Under the pieces are notes generated by a model that did no database searches, was not told the DNA's origin, and worked only from the letters and a program-made list of their open reading frames with translations. Positions 33,121 through 40,363 of a stretch of 64,000 bases of DNA are shown here, piece by piece. Positions within the stretch are counted from its first letter, which is position 1. Each line of letters begins with the position of its first letter. The DNA comes from Jatrophihabitans sp035642535 (GTDB lineage Bacteria; Actinomycetota; Actinomycetes; Mycobacteriales; Jatrophihabitantaceae), in assembly GCA_035642535.1 (NCBI GenBank), contig DASQSE010000003.1, positions 1 through 64,000 on the forward strand, written 5' to 3'. A program made the position numbers and the translations under genes.

Positions 33121-33372
33121 TTAAGCCAGGCGGGCGCGTGCTCGAGCGTTGCGACGCTTGAGAGCGCGGCGCTCGTCTTCGGACAAGCCGCCCCATACAC
33201 CGGCGTCCTGGCCGGACTCGAGAGCCCAGCTCAGACAGTCCTGAATGACGGGGCAGCGTCGGCAAACTGCCTTGGCCTGCTCGATCTGCAGCAGCGCGGG
33301 CCCGGTGTTCCCGATAGGGAAGAACAACTCCGGGTCCTCGTCACGGCATATCGCGCGGTGCCGCCAATCCAT
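33121..33372 (-). CDS. whiB1: WhiB1-type iron-sulfur transcription factor
   Basis: An 83-residue Wbl protein. The four [4Fe-4S] cysteines are Cys9, Cys37, Cys40 and Cys46, the turn GVWGGLSEDERR follows, and the basic tail ALKRRNARARARLA binds DNA. The whole length aligns closely with mycobacterial WhiB1, an essential nitric-oxide-sensitive regulator that binds the primary sigma factor. The ATG at 33372 is chosen over ATG 33378 because GAGGAG lies 8 bases before it and only 2 before the other. A CRP-like site and a second palindrome lie upstream. Confidence 0.94.
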   Translation of the reverse strand: MDWRHRAICRDEDPELFFPIGNTGPALLQIEQAKAVCRRCPVIQDCLSWALESGQDAGVWGGLSEDERRALKRRNARARARLA

Positions 33373-33423
33373 CGGCATGACTCCTCACTTCGCTTGGCAG
33401 AGCTCCAATGCGGTGCCAGCGCT

Positions 33424-33439
33424 TGTGAATCCTTTCACG
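33424..33439. promoter_or_regulatory. CRP/Cmr-like binding site upstream of whiB1
   Basis: TGTGA-N6-TCACG (TGTGAATCCTTTCACG) matches the CRP-family consensus TGTGA-N6-TCACA with one difference. It is 52-67 bases upstream of the whiB1 start. In Mycobacterium tuberculosis whiB1 is a known CRP (Rv3676) target. Confidence 0.65.
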
Positions 33440-33457
33440 AGCTATTCCATGCTTCAA

Positions 33458-33475
33458 GCAGTCCGGTTGGACTGC
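33458..33475. promoter_or_regulatory. inverted repeat upstream of whiB1
   Basis: GCAGTCC (33458-33464) and GGACTGC (33469-33475) form a perfect 7-bp palindrome with a 4-base centre, just upstream of the CRP-like site. It may be a second operator or part of the promoter. The rest of the 33476-33631 gap shows no gene or clear site. Confidence 0.45.
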
Positions 33476-33631
33476 AAGACACGTCACCGACCCTTTGCGG
33501 TGCCGTGCCGACCGGGGTAACGCGCCCCGGCTTGTGGCCGGTCGCATCGCCGCGGTGGTGACGACCTTTGGCGACGCTACGCGCGTTCCGGCCGTCGGTC
33601 GAGGGGAAAGCAGGCTGCGATTTGATAAGAA

Positions 33632-34570
33632 TCAGAGCGATTCGTCCGGTATGCCGATTATGTCTATGGCACGCGGGACCGTCCGGATCGTCACCTTGTC
33701 GCGAAAGTCGAGCGCATCGCCGTCCACCTGGAAGGGCAGCGGCTCGTCGGCGACCAGCGTGAGACGGTCCAAATCATGCTCGACATAGGCGCCCCGCTTG
33801 CCGATCCGCGGTCGCTTTCCGGACAGCCGGGCCATGCTGAGCAGCATCCCGGCCGTCCCCATCCGGCGCCGTGCGTATACCGCCAAGCCGGTGTCGAAGG
33901 TGACCTCGGGCGTGGGATGCAGCGGCCGGTTCCCGACGTAGGTCCAGGGGTCGGCATTGGCGACGATGGCGAAGTACACGTCGTCCAGTTGGTGGCCATC
34001 AGGCAGTTCGACGCGCAGTTTCGGGTGCCGCCGGTCGGCGCGGAAGAACTCGCGGACGCCGACACGGGCGTAGAGCACGTGCGTCGAGCGCTTGCCCTGC
34101 CGGCGCTTGCGTTCGACGCCGTGCACGACCTGGGCGTCGAAGCCGAGGCCGGCGGCGAAACAGAAGTAGCGATCGTCGGCGACGCCCACGCTCACCGGGC
34201 GGCGGGCCCCGGTGCGCAGTCCTTCGAGCAGCGCGCCGGTGGCCTCGATCGGGTCGTTCGGGATGCCCAGCGCCCGGACGAAGACGTTTGTCGAGCCGGC
34301 CGGCACGACGCCGAGCGCGGGGATTCCGGGATGGACGCCATCGGTGAGCAGCCCGTTGATGACCTCGTTGACCGTGCCGTCCCCGCCGAGCGCCACGACC
34401 ACGTCGGTGCCGTTGCGCATCGCGCGGCACGCCAGCGCCGCGGCGTGCCCGCGGTTCTCGGTCTCGGCCACCTCGAGCGTCGTTTCCGCGCCCAGGGCGT
34501 GCGCGAGGACATCCTGCTCGCGCGCGCTTATTGCGGTCGCGCGAGGATTCACCACCACGAGCGCCCGCAC
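33632..34570 (-). CDS. diacylglycerol/lipid kinase (LCB5/YegS family)
   Basis: A 312-residue lipid kinase. ALVVVNPRATAISAREQ opens the domain, VVVALGGDGTVNEVINGLL holds the nucleotide-binding GGDGT motif, and LGVVPAGSTNVFVRALG follows. Later parts are GLGFDAQVVHGVERKRRQG and LPFQVDGDAL. It phosphorylates diacylglycerol or a related lipid. The GTG at 34570 is favoured because TACTGT ends 7 bases before it. It is divergent from a small membrane protein gene. Confidence 0.88.
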   Translation of the reverse strand: MRALVVVNPRATAISAREQDVLAHALGAETTLEVAETENRGHAAALACRAMRNGTDVVVALGGDGTVNEVINGLLTDGVHPGIPALGVVPAGSTNVFVRALGIPNDPIEATGALLEGLRTGARRPVSVGVADDRYFCFAAGLGFDAQVVHGVERKRRQGKRSTHVLYARVGVREFFRADRRHPKLRVELPDGHQLDDVYFAIVANADPWTYVGNRPLHPTPEVTFDTGLAVYARRRMGTAGMLLSMARLSGKRPRIGKRGAYVEHDLDRLTLVADEPLPFQVDGDALDFRDKVTIRTVPRAIDIIGIPDESL

Positions 34571-34577
34571 TCTTTGC

Positions 34578-34583
34578 ACAGTA
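34578..34583 (-). promoter_or_regulatory. candidate leaderless promoter -10 box (TACTGT)
   Basis: Read on the minus strand, TACTGT ends 7 bases before the GTG of the lipid kinase gene. Confidence 0.4.
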
Positions 34584-34620
34584 CGTGGTTGCCTCCGCAA
34601 ACGCCGGTACACGCCGTCGG

Positions 34621-34626
34621 TAGGGT
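34621..34626 (+). promoter_or_regulatory. candidate leaderless promoter -10 box (TAGGGT)
   Basis: TAGGGT ends exactly 6 bases before the GTG at 34633. Confidence 0.4.
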
Positions 34627-34632
34627 CGTCCG

Positions 34633-35034
34633 GTGTCTGCCGACGAGCGCCCGCCACGGCCGGTTCTGCTGGCCTGCGCGGTCATGGGGCTGCAGGCGCT
34701 GGCGCTGCTCGCCGCCGGCGTTCTCCTCGTTGTGAAAGCGATCACCGAGACGTCCACGAGCGTGGCCGGCGCGCTGCTCCTGGCCGCGATCGCCGCGGCC
34801 GGGGCGGGCGTCCTGGCGCTCTGCGGCCGCGGCCTGCTGCGCCTCCGGCCGGCCGCTCGGACGCCTGTCGTGGTGCTCCAACTGCTCGCGCTGCCGGTGT
34901 CGTACACGCTGGCGTTCCAGGCGGACCGCGTCGGTTACGGCGCGCCGATCATGCTGTCGGCGCTGGCCGTGCTGTACCTGCTGTTCACGCCACGTGCGCG
35001 CGCCGCGCTTGACCGCGAGGACCGCGCCGGGTGA
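34633..35034 (+). CDS. four-helix membrane protein of unknown function
   Basis: A 133-residue protein with four predicted membrane segments (LLACAVMGLQALALLAAGVL, VAGALLLAAIAAAGAGVLAL, VVLQLLALPVSYTLAF and IMLSALAVLYLLFTP) and a charged C-terminus. This is the form of many conserved actinobacterial integral membrane proteins; I recognise no family with a known role. The GTG at 34633 is supported by the TAGGGT box. It ends 15 bases from the convergent sigma factor gene. Confidence 0.7.
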   Translation: MSADERPPRPVLLACAVMGLQALALLAAGVLLVVKAITETSTSVAGALLLAAIAAAGAGVLALCGRGLLRLRPAARTPVVVLQLLALPVSYTLAFQADRVGYGAPIMLSALAVLYLLFTPRARAALDREDRAG

Positions 35035-35049
35035 CGACGGGAGCCGCGC

Positions 35050-35862
35050 TCAGCCCCTGCGGCGGCGCGGCTCGACCTTCGGCTGGGGCGCGCCGAGGCT
35101 CTCGCGCAGCCGCTTCAGGCCGCGCGCGACGAGCCGTGACACCTGCATCTGTGACACGCCCACGATCGCTGCGATCTCGGTCTGCGTCTTGTTCGCGATG
35201 AAGCGCAACAGCAGGATCTCGCGCTCGGATTCGGGCAGCGTCTGAATCGCCTCGCGCAGCAGTTCGCGCTGCTCGACCTGCTCGTACCCCTCGTCGATGG
35301 TGCCCAGCATCGGATGCTCCGGAACGACCTCACCGGGCGCGGCGAGCACGTCGAGGGGGACGCCGGAGTAGGCGCGGGCCGCGTCGAGAGCTTCGAGGAC
35401 GCTGTCCTCGTCGGCGTCGATCCGCTCGGCCAGCTCGGCCACCGTAGGCGCGCGGCCGAGCTCCTGACTGAGGTCGGCGCGGGCCGCGTTGAGCGTGGTC
35501 TGCAGCTCCTGCGCGCGGCGCGGCACGTGAATCAGCCAACCGGTGTCGCGGAAGTGCCGCTTGATCTCGCCCAGGATCGTCGGAGTGGCGTATGTCGAGA
35601 ACTCCAGCTTGCGCTCCGGGTCGAAGCGATCGATGGCCTTGATGAGGCCGATCGCACCGACCTGGACGAGGTCGCTCATCGGCTCGTTGCGGCCGGAGAA
35701 GCGGCGCGCCAGATAGACGACGAGCGGGATGTGCAGTTCGACCAATTGATCGCGCAGCTCCCTGCGCCGCGCACTGTTCTCGGGCAGCCCGTGCAGCTCG
35801 GCCAGCAGCTCGCCGGCGTGGGCCCGCTCGTCCCGGTCGGGGCGGTGCGGTTCCTCCGTCAC
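35050..35862 (-). CDS. sigF: SigB/SigF/SigG-family RNA polymerase sigma factor
   Basis: A 270-residue alternative sigma factor. It has region 2 (LVVYLARRFSGRNEPMSDLVQVGAIGLIKAIDRFDPERKLEFSTYATPTI in part), then IKRHFRDTGWLIHVPRRAQEL, region 3 (LGRAPTVAELAERI) and region 4 (LPESEREILLLRFIANKTQTEIAAIVGVSQMQVSRLVARGLKRL in part). This is the stress/sporulation sigma subfamily. The GTG at 35862 overlaps the upstream anti-sigma gene by 4 bases (GTGA), the classic rsbW-sigF arrangement. Confidence 0.92.
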   Translation of the reverse strand: MTEEPHRPDRDERAHAGELLAELHGLPENSARRRELRDQLVELHIPLVVYLARRFSGRNEPMSDLVQVGAIGLIKAIDRFDPERKLEFSTYATPTILGEIKRHFRDTGWLIHVPRRAQELQTTLNAARADLSQELGRAPTVAELAERIDADEDSVLEALDAARAYSGVPLDVLAAPGEVVPEHPMLGTIDEGYEQVEQRELLREAIQTLPESEREILLLRFIANKTQTEIAAIVGVSQMQVSRLVARGLKRLRESLGAPQPKVEPRRRRG

Positions 35863-36242
35863 GTGGCCGCTGCCGCGCGCGTCTTGACGACGCAGATGAC
35901 CAGCCGATCCGCGTCCTGACGCACCTCGACCGACGACGCGAGCGCGCCGAGAACCGTCCATGCGAAACCGGTGCGATCGGGCTCGGCCGCGGCGGTGGTC
36001 TGGACCGAGGCCTCGACGGACAGCCGGCCCACTTCCACCTCGAAGCGGGCGTCCAGCGCCGATCCGTCGCGCGCGTGCGGCAACAGCAGCGAGCACGCCT
36101 CGTCGACCGCAAGCCGGAGATCTTCGATCTCGTCGATCGTCAGGTCGCAGCGCGCTGCGAGGCTGGCGGCGGTCAACCGCAGCGTCGACACGTAAACGAC
36201 GTCGGCGGGGACCCGCACCTCCACCACGTCACGCTCGGTCAT
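35859..36242 (-). CDS. RsbW/UsfX-type anti-sigma factor (HATPase)
   Basis: A 127-residue GHKL-type anti-sigma factor. The N-terminal part has VVYVSTLRLTAASLAARCDL, and the N-box helix is IDEIEDLRLAVDEACSLLL. The C-terminal half is a shortened ATP-binding fold (LVICVVKTRA). It holds the downstream sigma factor inactive until an anti-anti-sigma factor binds. It overlaps the phosphatase gene upstream (ATGA) and the sigma gene downstream, so expression is coupled both ways. Confidence 0.88.
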   Translation of the reverse strand: MTERDVVEVRVPADVVYVSTLRLTAASLAARCDLTIDEIEDLRLAVDEACSLLLPHARDGSALDARFEVEVGRLSVEASVQTTAAAEPDRTGFAWTVLGALASSVEVRQDADRLVICVVKTRAAAAT

Positions 36243-36895
36243 CCTTCGCCTCCAACCCCTCCATCCGGCGCGGGCAGATTCCACCGCACGATCGCCGGTA
36301 CCCCGTACTGAGCGCCGAGCACCGCGAGCGCGGCCGTACCGAGCAGCAGGTGCGCACCGCCTGCCGCCGGCAGGCCTATCCACCTCGCCGCCAGGACTCG
36401 GCTGAAATGGCCGTGCCCGACGAGCACGACGGGTCCGTCGAGCAGCGCCTTCGCCGCTCGGGTGAGCACTCGGTCGGCGCGCTGGGCGACCTGGCGTTGC
36501 GCCTCGCCGCCGGGCGTGCCGACCGTCCAGAGCGACCAGTCCGGGTTGTCGGAGCGGATCTCGTCGGTAGTGCGGCCCTCGTACGCGCCGTAGTCCCACT
36601 CGGCGAGGTCGTCGGTCGTCTCGTCGACTACGAGCCCGGCCAGCCGGGCCGTTTCCTGCGCGCGCCGGCGCGGGCTGCACATCACGAGGACGGGGGAGAC
36701 CCGCTCGAAGATCGGACGCAGTGCGCGACCTTCTTCCTCACCGGCCGCGGTGAGCGGCACGTCCGTAGTGCTGGTGTGCCTGCCGGCCGCGCTCCACTCC
36801 GTTTCGCCGTGCCGCACCAACCACAGCTGGGCGTCGTCCGGCAACTCGGGGGCGACGAACGTCGCGCTCTCGCTACCCGCCTGTGCCGTCGACAT
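36239..36895 (-). CDS. histidine phosphatase superfamily protein
   Basis: A 218-residue phosphoglycerate-mutase-like phosphatase. LWLVRHGETEWSAAGRHTSTTD holds the RHG catalytic motif. CSPRRRAQETARLAG, LAEWDYGAYEGRTTDEIR and VVLVGHGHFSRVLAARWIGL complete the active site. The substrate is unknown. It is 16 bases downstream of sodN and overlaps the anti-sigma gene, making it the link between the nickel superoxide dismutase and the sigma factor genes. Confidence 0.9.
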   Translation of the reverse strand: MSTAQAGSESATFVAPELPDDAQLWLVRHGETEWSAAGRHTSTTDVPLTAAGEEEGRALRPIFERVSPVLVMCSPRRRAQETARLAGLVVDETTDDLAEWDYGAYEGRTTDEIRSDNPDWSLWTVGTPGGEAQRQVAQRADRVLTRAAKALLDGPVVLVGHGHFSRVLAARWIGLPAAGGAHLLLGTAALAVLGAQYGVPAIVRWNLPAPDGGVGGEG

Positions 36896-36911
36896 CGCTT
36901 GCTGCTGCCGG

Positions 36912-37307
36912 TCAGGCCGCCTTCGTCTCCCAGAAGATCTTGTCGATCTCGGCGATCAGGTCGAGCAGCTGCTGGGCCTCGGCAGGATCCACCGAGCCCT
37001 TGCCGCCTGCCGCACCGGCCGCCTTCGTGGCGCGGTTGAACAGATCGTGAAGCTGCGGGTACTTCTCGAAGTGCGGGGGCTTGAAGTAGTCGGTCCACAG
37101 CACCCAGAGGTGGTGCTTCACGAGCTCGGCCCGCTGCTCCTTGATGAGCAGTGCACGCGTCCGGAAGACCGGGTCCTCGTTGCCCTGGTACTTCTCCATG
37201 ATCGCCTTCACCGACTCCGCCTCGATGCGGGCCTGGGCGGGGTCGTAGACACCGCACGGCAGGTCGCAGTGGGCGAACGCGACGGTGGACGGGCGGAACA
37301 GACGCAT
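36912..37307 (-). CDS. sodN: nickel superoxide dismutase
   Basis: A 131-residue Ni-SOD precursor. The leader MRLFRPSTVAFA is removed to expose His13, giving the nickel hook HCDLPCGVY with ligands His1, Cys2 and Cys6 of the mature enzyme. The rest is the four-helix body (ARIEAESVKAIMEKYQGNED through EIDKIFWETKAA). It dismutates superoxide in the cytoplasm as a hexamer. AGGAGGT lies 7 bases before the ATG. The maturation protease gene is divergent. Confidence 0.96.
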   Translation of the reverse strand: MRLFRPSTVAFAHCDLPCGVYDPAQARIEAESVKAIMEKYQGNEDPVFRTRALLIKEQRAELVKHHLWVLWTDYFKPPHFEKYPQLHDLFNRATKAAGAAGGKGSVDPAEAQQLLDLIAEIDKIFWETKAA

Positions 37308-37443
37308 ATCGTGGACCTCCTGTATGAGGGGTGAGTAAAAGGCGACCTGATTTGGACCCTACTACCCGATCCATGCCCACTCGGAGGCCGGAACTATCAC
37401 CGCTCTGCCGCCGTACCAGCGCGTCCGCGTCAGCGGCCCGTCG

Positions 37444-37707
37444 ATGGTGCCCGCGCTACGTCACGGCGACATGGTGATCGTGCGGCACGGGGCTCGAGTC
37501 CGCTCCGGCGACATCGTGCTCGCGACATTTCGTGAGCTGCCCGGTCGGCTGGTCCTCAAGCGTGCCGTGCGACCGGTTGACGGCGGCTGGTTGCTGGCCT
37601 CGGACAACGCGTTCGCCGGCGGCGACTCCGCAACCTATGGCGTCGCGGACGTGCACGGCCGGGTTGTGCTCCGGGTATCCCGTGGCATGCCGCGGCGGGT
37701 GCGCTGA
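37444..37707 (+). CDS. sodX: S26-family nickel SOD maturation protease, start uncertain
   Basis: The encoded S26 (signal-peptidase-like) domain includes LRHGDMVIVRHGARVRSGD, the catalytic lysine in LVLKRAV, and LLASDNAFAGGDSATYGV. SodX-type proteases trim the SodN leader. The active-site serine sits in VSGPSMVP. Its codon (37441-37443) comes directly before the first ATG of this frame (37444), so an ATG 37444 start would lose the catalytic serine. The frame is open back to 37351 but contains no ATG, GTG or TTG. An ATG at 37373 in another frame would need a frameshift near 37400. Confidence 0.75.
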   Translation: MVPALRHGDMVIVRHGARVRSGDIVLATFRELPGRLVLKRAVRPVDGGWLLASDNAFAGGDSATYGVADVHGRVVLRVSRGMPRRVR

Positions 37708-37719
37708 GATGCTGCTCAA

Positions 37720-38169
37720 GTGACCGACGCGATCCAGGACCAGCTCTTCCCGAACATGCGCTGCTTCGGATGCGGGCCGAGCAATCCGAAGGGCTTGCGA
37801 CTCAAGAGCTATCTCGCCGAGAACGGGGTCGTCGCGACGTTCATGCCCTGGCCCGAGCATGACAACGGGGTCGGATTCCTGAACGGCGGCATCATTACGA
37901 CGGTCCTGGACTGCCACAGCGCCGCAGCGGTGACGCACGAGGCATTCGAGCGCGGCTGACTGCCGTTGCCGGGAGCGTCGCTGCCCTACGTGACCGCCGG
38001 CCTGGACGTGCGCTTCCTGCGGCCCAGCCCGCTGCACGAGCCGGTCGAATTGCGTGCGGTGCTCAGCACGGTGAGCGAGCCGGAGATGACGTGCGAGGTC
38101 GAACTGGTCTTCGACGGCAAGCCGCGCGCCGCAGCGGTGGCGCACTGGAAACGGTGGCGTCCGCGCTAG
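37720..38169 (+). pseudogene. PaaI-type hotdog thioesterase interrupted by an in-frame TGA
   Basis: Two pieces in the same frame form one hotdog thioesterase of about 149 residues. The first is CFGCGPSNPKGLRLKSYLAE with GVGFLNGGIITTVLDCHSAAAV. The second is PYVTAGLDVRFLRPSPLHEPV with the ending VAHWKRW. The only interruption is the TGA at 37957-37959. The CFGCG start and GGI-T-LD core are typical of acyl-CoA thioesterases. It may be a recent nonsense mutation, a sequence error or a readthrough site. The GTG at 37720 is 12 bases after the SodX gene. Confidence 0.7.
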
Positions 38170-38468
38170 GCGTCGCCCGTGCCCGTGCGCGGCGTCCCTC
38201 GCGCCGTGCTGCGCGGCGGCCACGCGACGATCTCGTGCCAGAACACGTGCTCCGCCTCGACCCAGATCGGCTTGCCGTCGGCATCGGCGGCCGGTCGGTA
38301 TCGATCCTCTTCGCGGGTCGCGCCGAGCAGCGCGCGCTGCGGCGGCGCGGCACGACCTGCGGGCGCGGCGCGGTGCGCGGGCGCCGGGCGGCGGCGCGGC
38401 CCGACGACGCAGTAGAGCGCCGCCAGCCACGCGCCGCCGCACAGCGCGCAGGCAGGAACCACCAGCAC
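38166..38468 (-). CDS. small protein of unknown function with N-terminal membrane segment
   Basis: A 100-residue protein. The first 23 residues (LVVPACALCGGAWLAALYCVVG) are hydrophobic with three cysteines. A proline/arginine/alanine-rich linker follows, then the folded-looking end ADGKPIWVEAEHVFWHEIVAW. The GTG start is supported by AAGGAGG 10 bases upstream. I recognise no family. It converges on the broken thioesterase gene. Confidence 0.55.
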   Translation of the reverse strand: MLVVPACALCGGAWLAALYCVVGPRRRPAPAHRAAPAGRAAPPQRALLGATREEDRYRPAADADGKPIWVEAEHVFWHEIVAWPPRSTARGTPRTGTGDA

Positions 38469-38548
38469 CGTTGCGATACCTCCTTCACGCGGAGCTTATG
38501 TTCGCGGAGGTCCGCGGCCGCGCCGCGCCGACACGCCGGTACTTTGGA

Positions 38549-38613
38549 CGCGCTTCGGGCATGGGCGGACCATCGGAGGCGGCTGATTCTGGTTCGGCCA
38601 TGCCCGAAGCGCG
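38549..38613. repeat. 16-bp perfect inverted repeat with 33-nt spacer
   Basis: CGCGCTTCGGGCATGG (38549-38564) and CCATGCCCGAAGCGCG (38598-38613) are exact reverse complements. They lie in the 171-bp gap between two minus-strand genes. They could form a long hairpin in the transcript, or mark the ends of a tiny remnant element. Nothing else is evident in this gap. Confidence 0.7.
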
Positions 38614-38639
38614 CCTGGGTGGCCGCTCGGCGGCGCCGG

Positions 38640-38996
38640 TCAGCCGCCGTAGAAGGGCCGCACCTCGATCGTGCCGGACTGCGCGACGGGGTGGGCCGCC
38701 GCGATCTCGACCGCCTGGGCCATCGTCTCGCACTCGAGGATGTCGTAGCCGCCGATTGCTTCCTTGGTCTCGATGAACGGCCCCTCGGTGACGACGGCCC
38801 GGCCGTCGCGAACGCGAACGGTGGCCGCCTTACGCGGCGGGGCCAGCATGTCGCCGTCCAGCCGGACACCGCGCGCCTGGACGTCGTCCAGCCAGGGGAA
38901 GCTCTCCTTGTCGTGCGCGGCCAGCTCGTCGGGCGTCGGGTCCGGCCGTCCGTTCATCGCCGTGGTCTCCCAGCAAACCAGCATCAGGTACTTCAT
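38640..38996 (-). CDS. YCII-related domain protein
   Basis: A 118-residue YCII/DGPF-domain protein. YLMLVCWETTAMNG opens the ferredoxin-like fold, VRDGRAVVTEGPFIETKEAIGGYDILE is the signature region (read in two parts), and AAHPVAQSGTIEVRPF closes it. These proteins often accompany ECF sigma factors, but none is adjacent here. The exact function is unknown. The ATG at 38996 gives the conserved start MKYLML. Confidence 0.88.
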   Translation of the reverse strand: MKYLMLVCWETTAMNGRPDPTPDELAAHDKESFPWLDDVQARGVRLDGDMLAPPRKAATVRVRDGRAVVTEGPFIETKEAIGGYDILECETMAQAVEIAAAHPVAQSGTIEVRPFYGG

Positions 38997-39187
38997 CAGA
39001 ACTCCGTCCTCATGGTCGGTTACAGCCTTACCTGAAGTCGACGATCCGGCGCACGGCCCTATCGACATATCGCACGCGATGTGAACCAGCCGGCAGCTAC
39101 GTGTCAGACTTGTTACGGCGGGCGAACCCCGGAGGCCTTTCGCACCTGCGCCGTAACCTGGCCAGGCCAATCCGAGCCGAGTTGGAG

Positions 39188-40363
39188 ATGGCAGTGGGGT
39201 TCGACGGTTTCGATGTCGACAGCGCGGTCTTTCGCGTCCACGAGGGCGGCAAGCTGGTCGTGCGCAGCACGTTGCCGCTGACCGATCGAGGGGCGCTCTC
39301 GCTCGCCTACACCCCGGGTGTCGCGGAGGTCTGCTCCGCGATCGCCGAGCGGGAGACGCTCGCCCGCGCCTACACCTGGCGCTCACGGTTGGTCGCGGTC
39401 GTCAGCGACGGCACCGCGGTCCTTGGCCTCGGCAACATCGGCCCCGCCGCTGCGCTGCCCGTCATGGAGGGCAAGGCGGCGCTGTTCAGCGAGTTCGCCG
39501 GGCTCAACGCGATCCCGATCGTACTCAACACGACCGATGTCGACGAGATCGTCGCGACGGTCGAGCACATCGCGCCGTCGTTCGGCGGGATCAACCTCGA
39601 GGACATCTCGGCGCCGCGTTGCTTCGAGGTCGAGGCGCGGCTGCGTGAGCGGCTCTCGATCCCGGTCTTCCACGACGACCAGCACGGCACCGCGATCGTG
39701 GTGCTCGCCGCGTTGCGCAATGCCGCTGCCGTGACGGGTCGGACGCTCGGCGACCTGCGCGTGGTCGTCTCCGGCGCAGGCGCGGCGGGCGTCGCGTGCA
39801 CGAAGATCCTGCTCGCGGCGGGCATCGGCGACATCGCGGTGGCCGACTCCAAGGGCGTGCTGTATCCCGACCGGTCGGGCATGACATCGGTCAAGGCGGA
39901 GCTCGCGGCTACCACGAATAAGCTCGGGCTCTCCGGTTCGCTCGGCGAGGCGCTCGTCGGTGCCGACGTCTTCCTCGGTCTGAGCGCAGGCTTCGTCGGC
40001 GAGGACGTGGTGTGCAAGATGGCCGCGAACGCGATCATCTTCGCGCTCGCGAATCCGAACCCCGAGGTCGACCCGGAGATCGCCCACCGGCACGCCGCGA
40101 TCGTGGCCACGGGCCGCAGCGACTACCCGAACCAGATCAACAACGTGCTGGCCTTCCCTGGCGTGTTCGCCGGCGCGTTCGACGTCGGGGCGCGCGCGAT
40201 CACGGAGAACATGAAACTCGCCGCGGCGACTGCGCTCAGCGAAGTCGTGGCCGATGCGCTGGAGCCGGAGTACATCGTCCCGACTCCGTTCGACGCCCGC
40301 GTCGGTCCGGCGGTGGCCGACGCGGTGGCCAAACAGGCCGCGCTGGACGGCGTCGCCGAGTGA
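39188..40363 (+). CDS. NAD(P)-dependent malic enzyme
   Basis: A 391-residue malic enzyme of the short bacterial type. SLAYTPGVAEVCSAIAE, AVLGLGNIGPAAALPVMEGKA with the catalytic lysine, FHDDQHGTAIVVLAALRNA with the metal site, VVVSGAGAAGVACTKILLAAG with the cofactor loop, and FALANPNPEVDPE are all in order. It decarboxylates malate to pyruvate. ATG 39188 is used; a GTG at 39194 has GGAG at better spacing and is a real alternative. It overlaps the next gene by 4 bases. Confidence 0.93.
   Translation: MAVGFDGFDVDSAVFRVHEGGKLVVRSTLPLTDRGALSLAYTPGVAEVCSAIAERETLARAYTWRSRLVAVVSDGTAVLGLGNIGPAAALPVMEGKAALFSEFAGLNAIPIVLNTTDVDEIVATVEHIAPSFGGINLEDISAPRCFEVEARLRERLSIPVFHDDQHGTAIVVLAALRNAAAVTGRTLGDLRVVVSGAGAAGVACTKILLAAGIGDIAVADSKGVLYPDRSGMTSVKAELAATTNKLGLSGSLGEALVGADVFLGLSAGFVGEDVVCKMAANAIIFALANPNPEVDPEIAHRHAAIVATGRSDYPNQINNVLAFPGVFAGAFDVGARAITENMKLAAATALSEVVADALEPEYIVPTPFDARVGPAVADAVAKQAALDGVAE

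Noticed and set aside
37373..37480. Short frame from ATG 37373 as an independent gene
   Set aside because: It encodes only about 34 residues without features; it is more useful as the displaced N-terminus of SodX.
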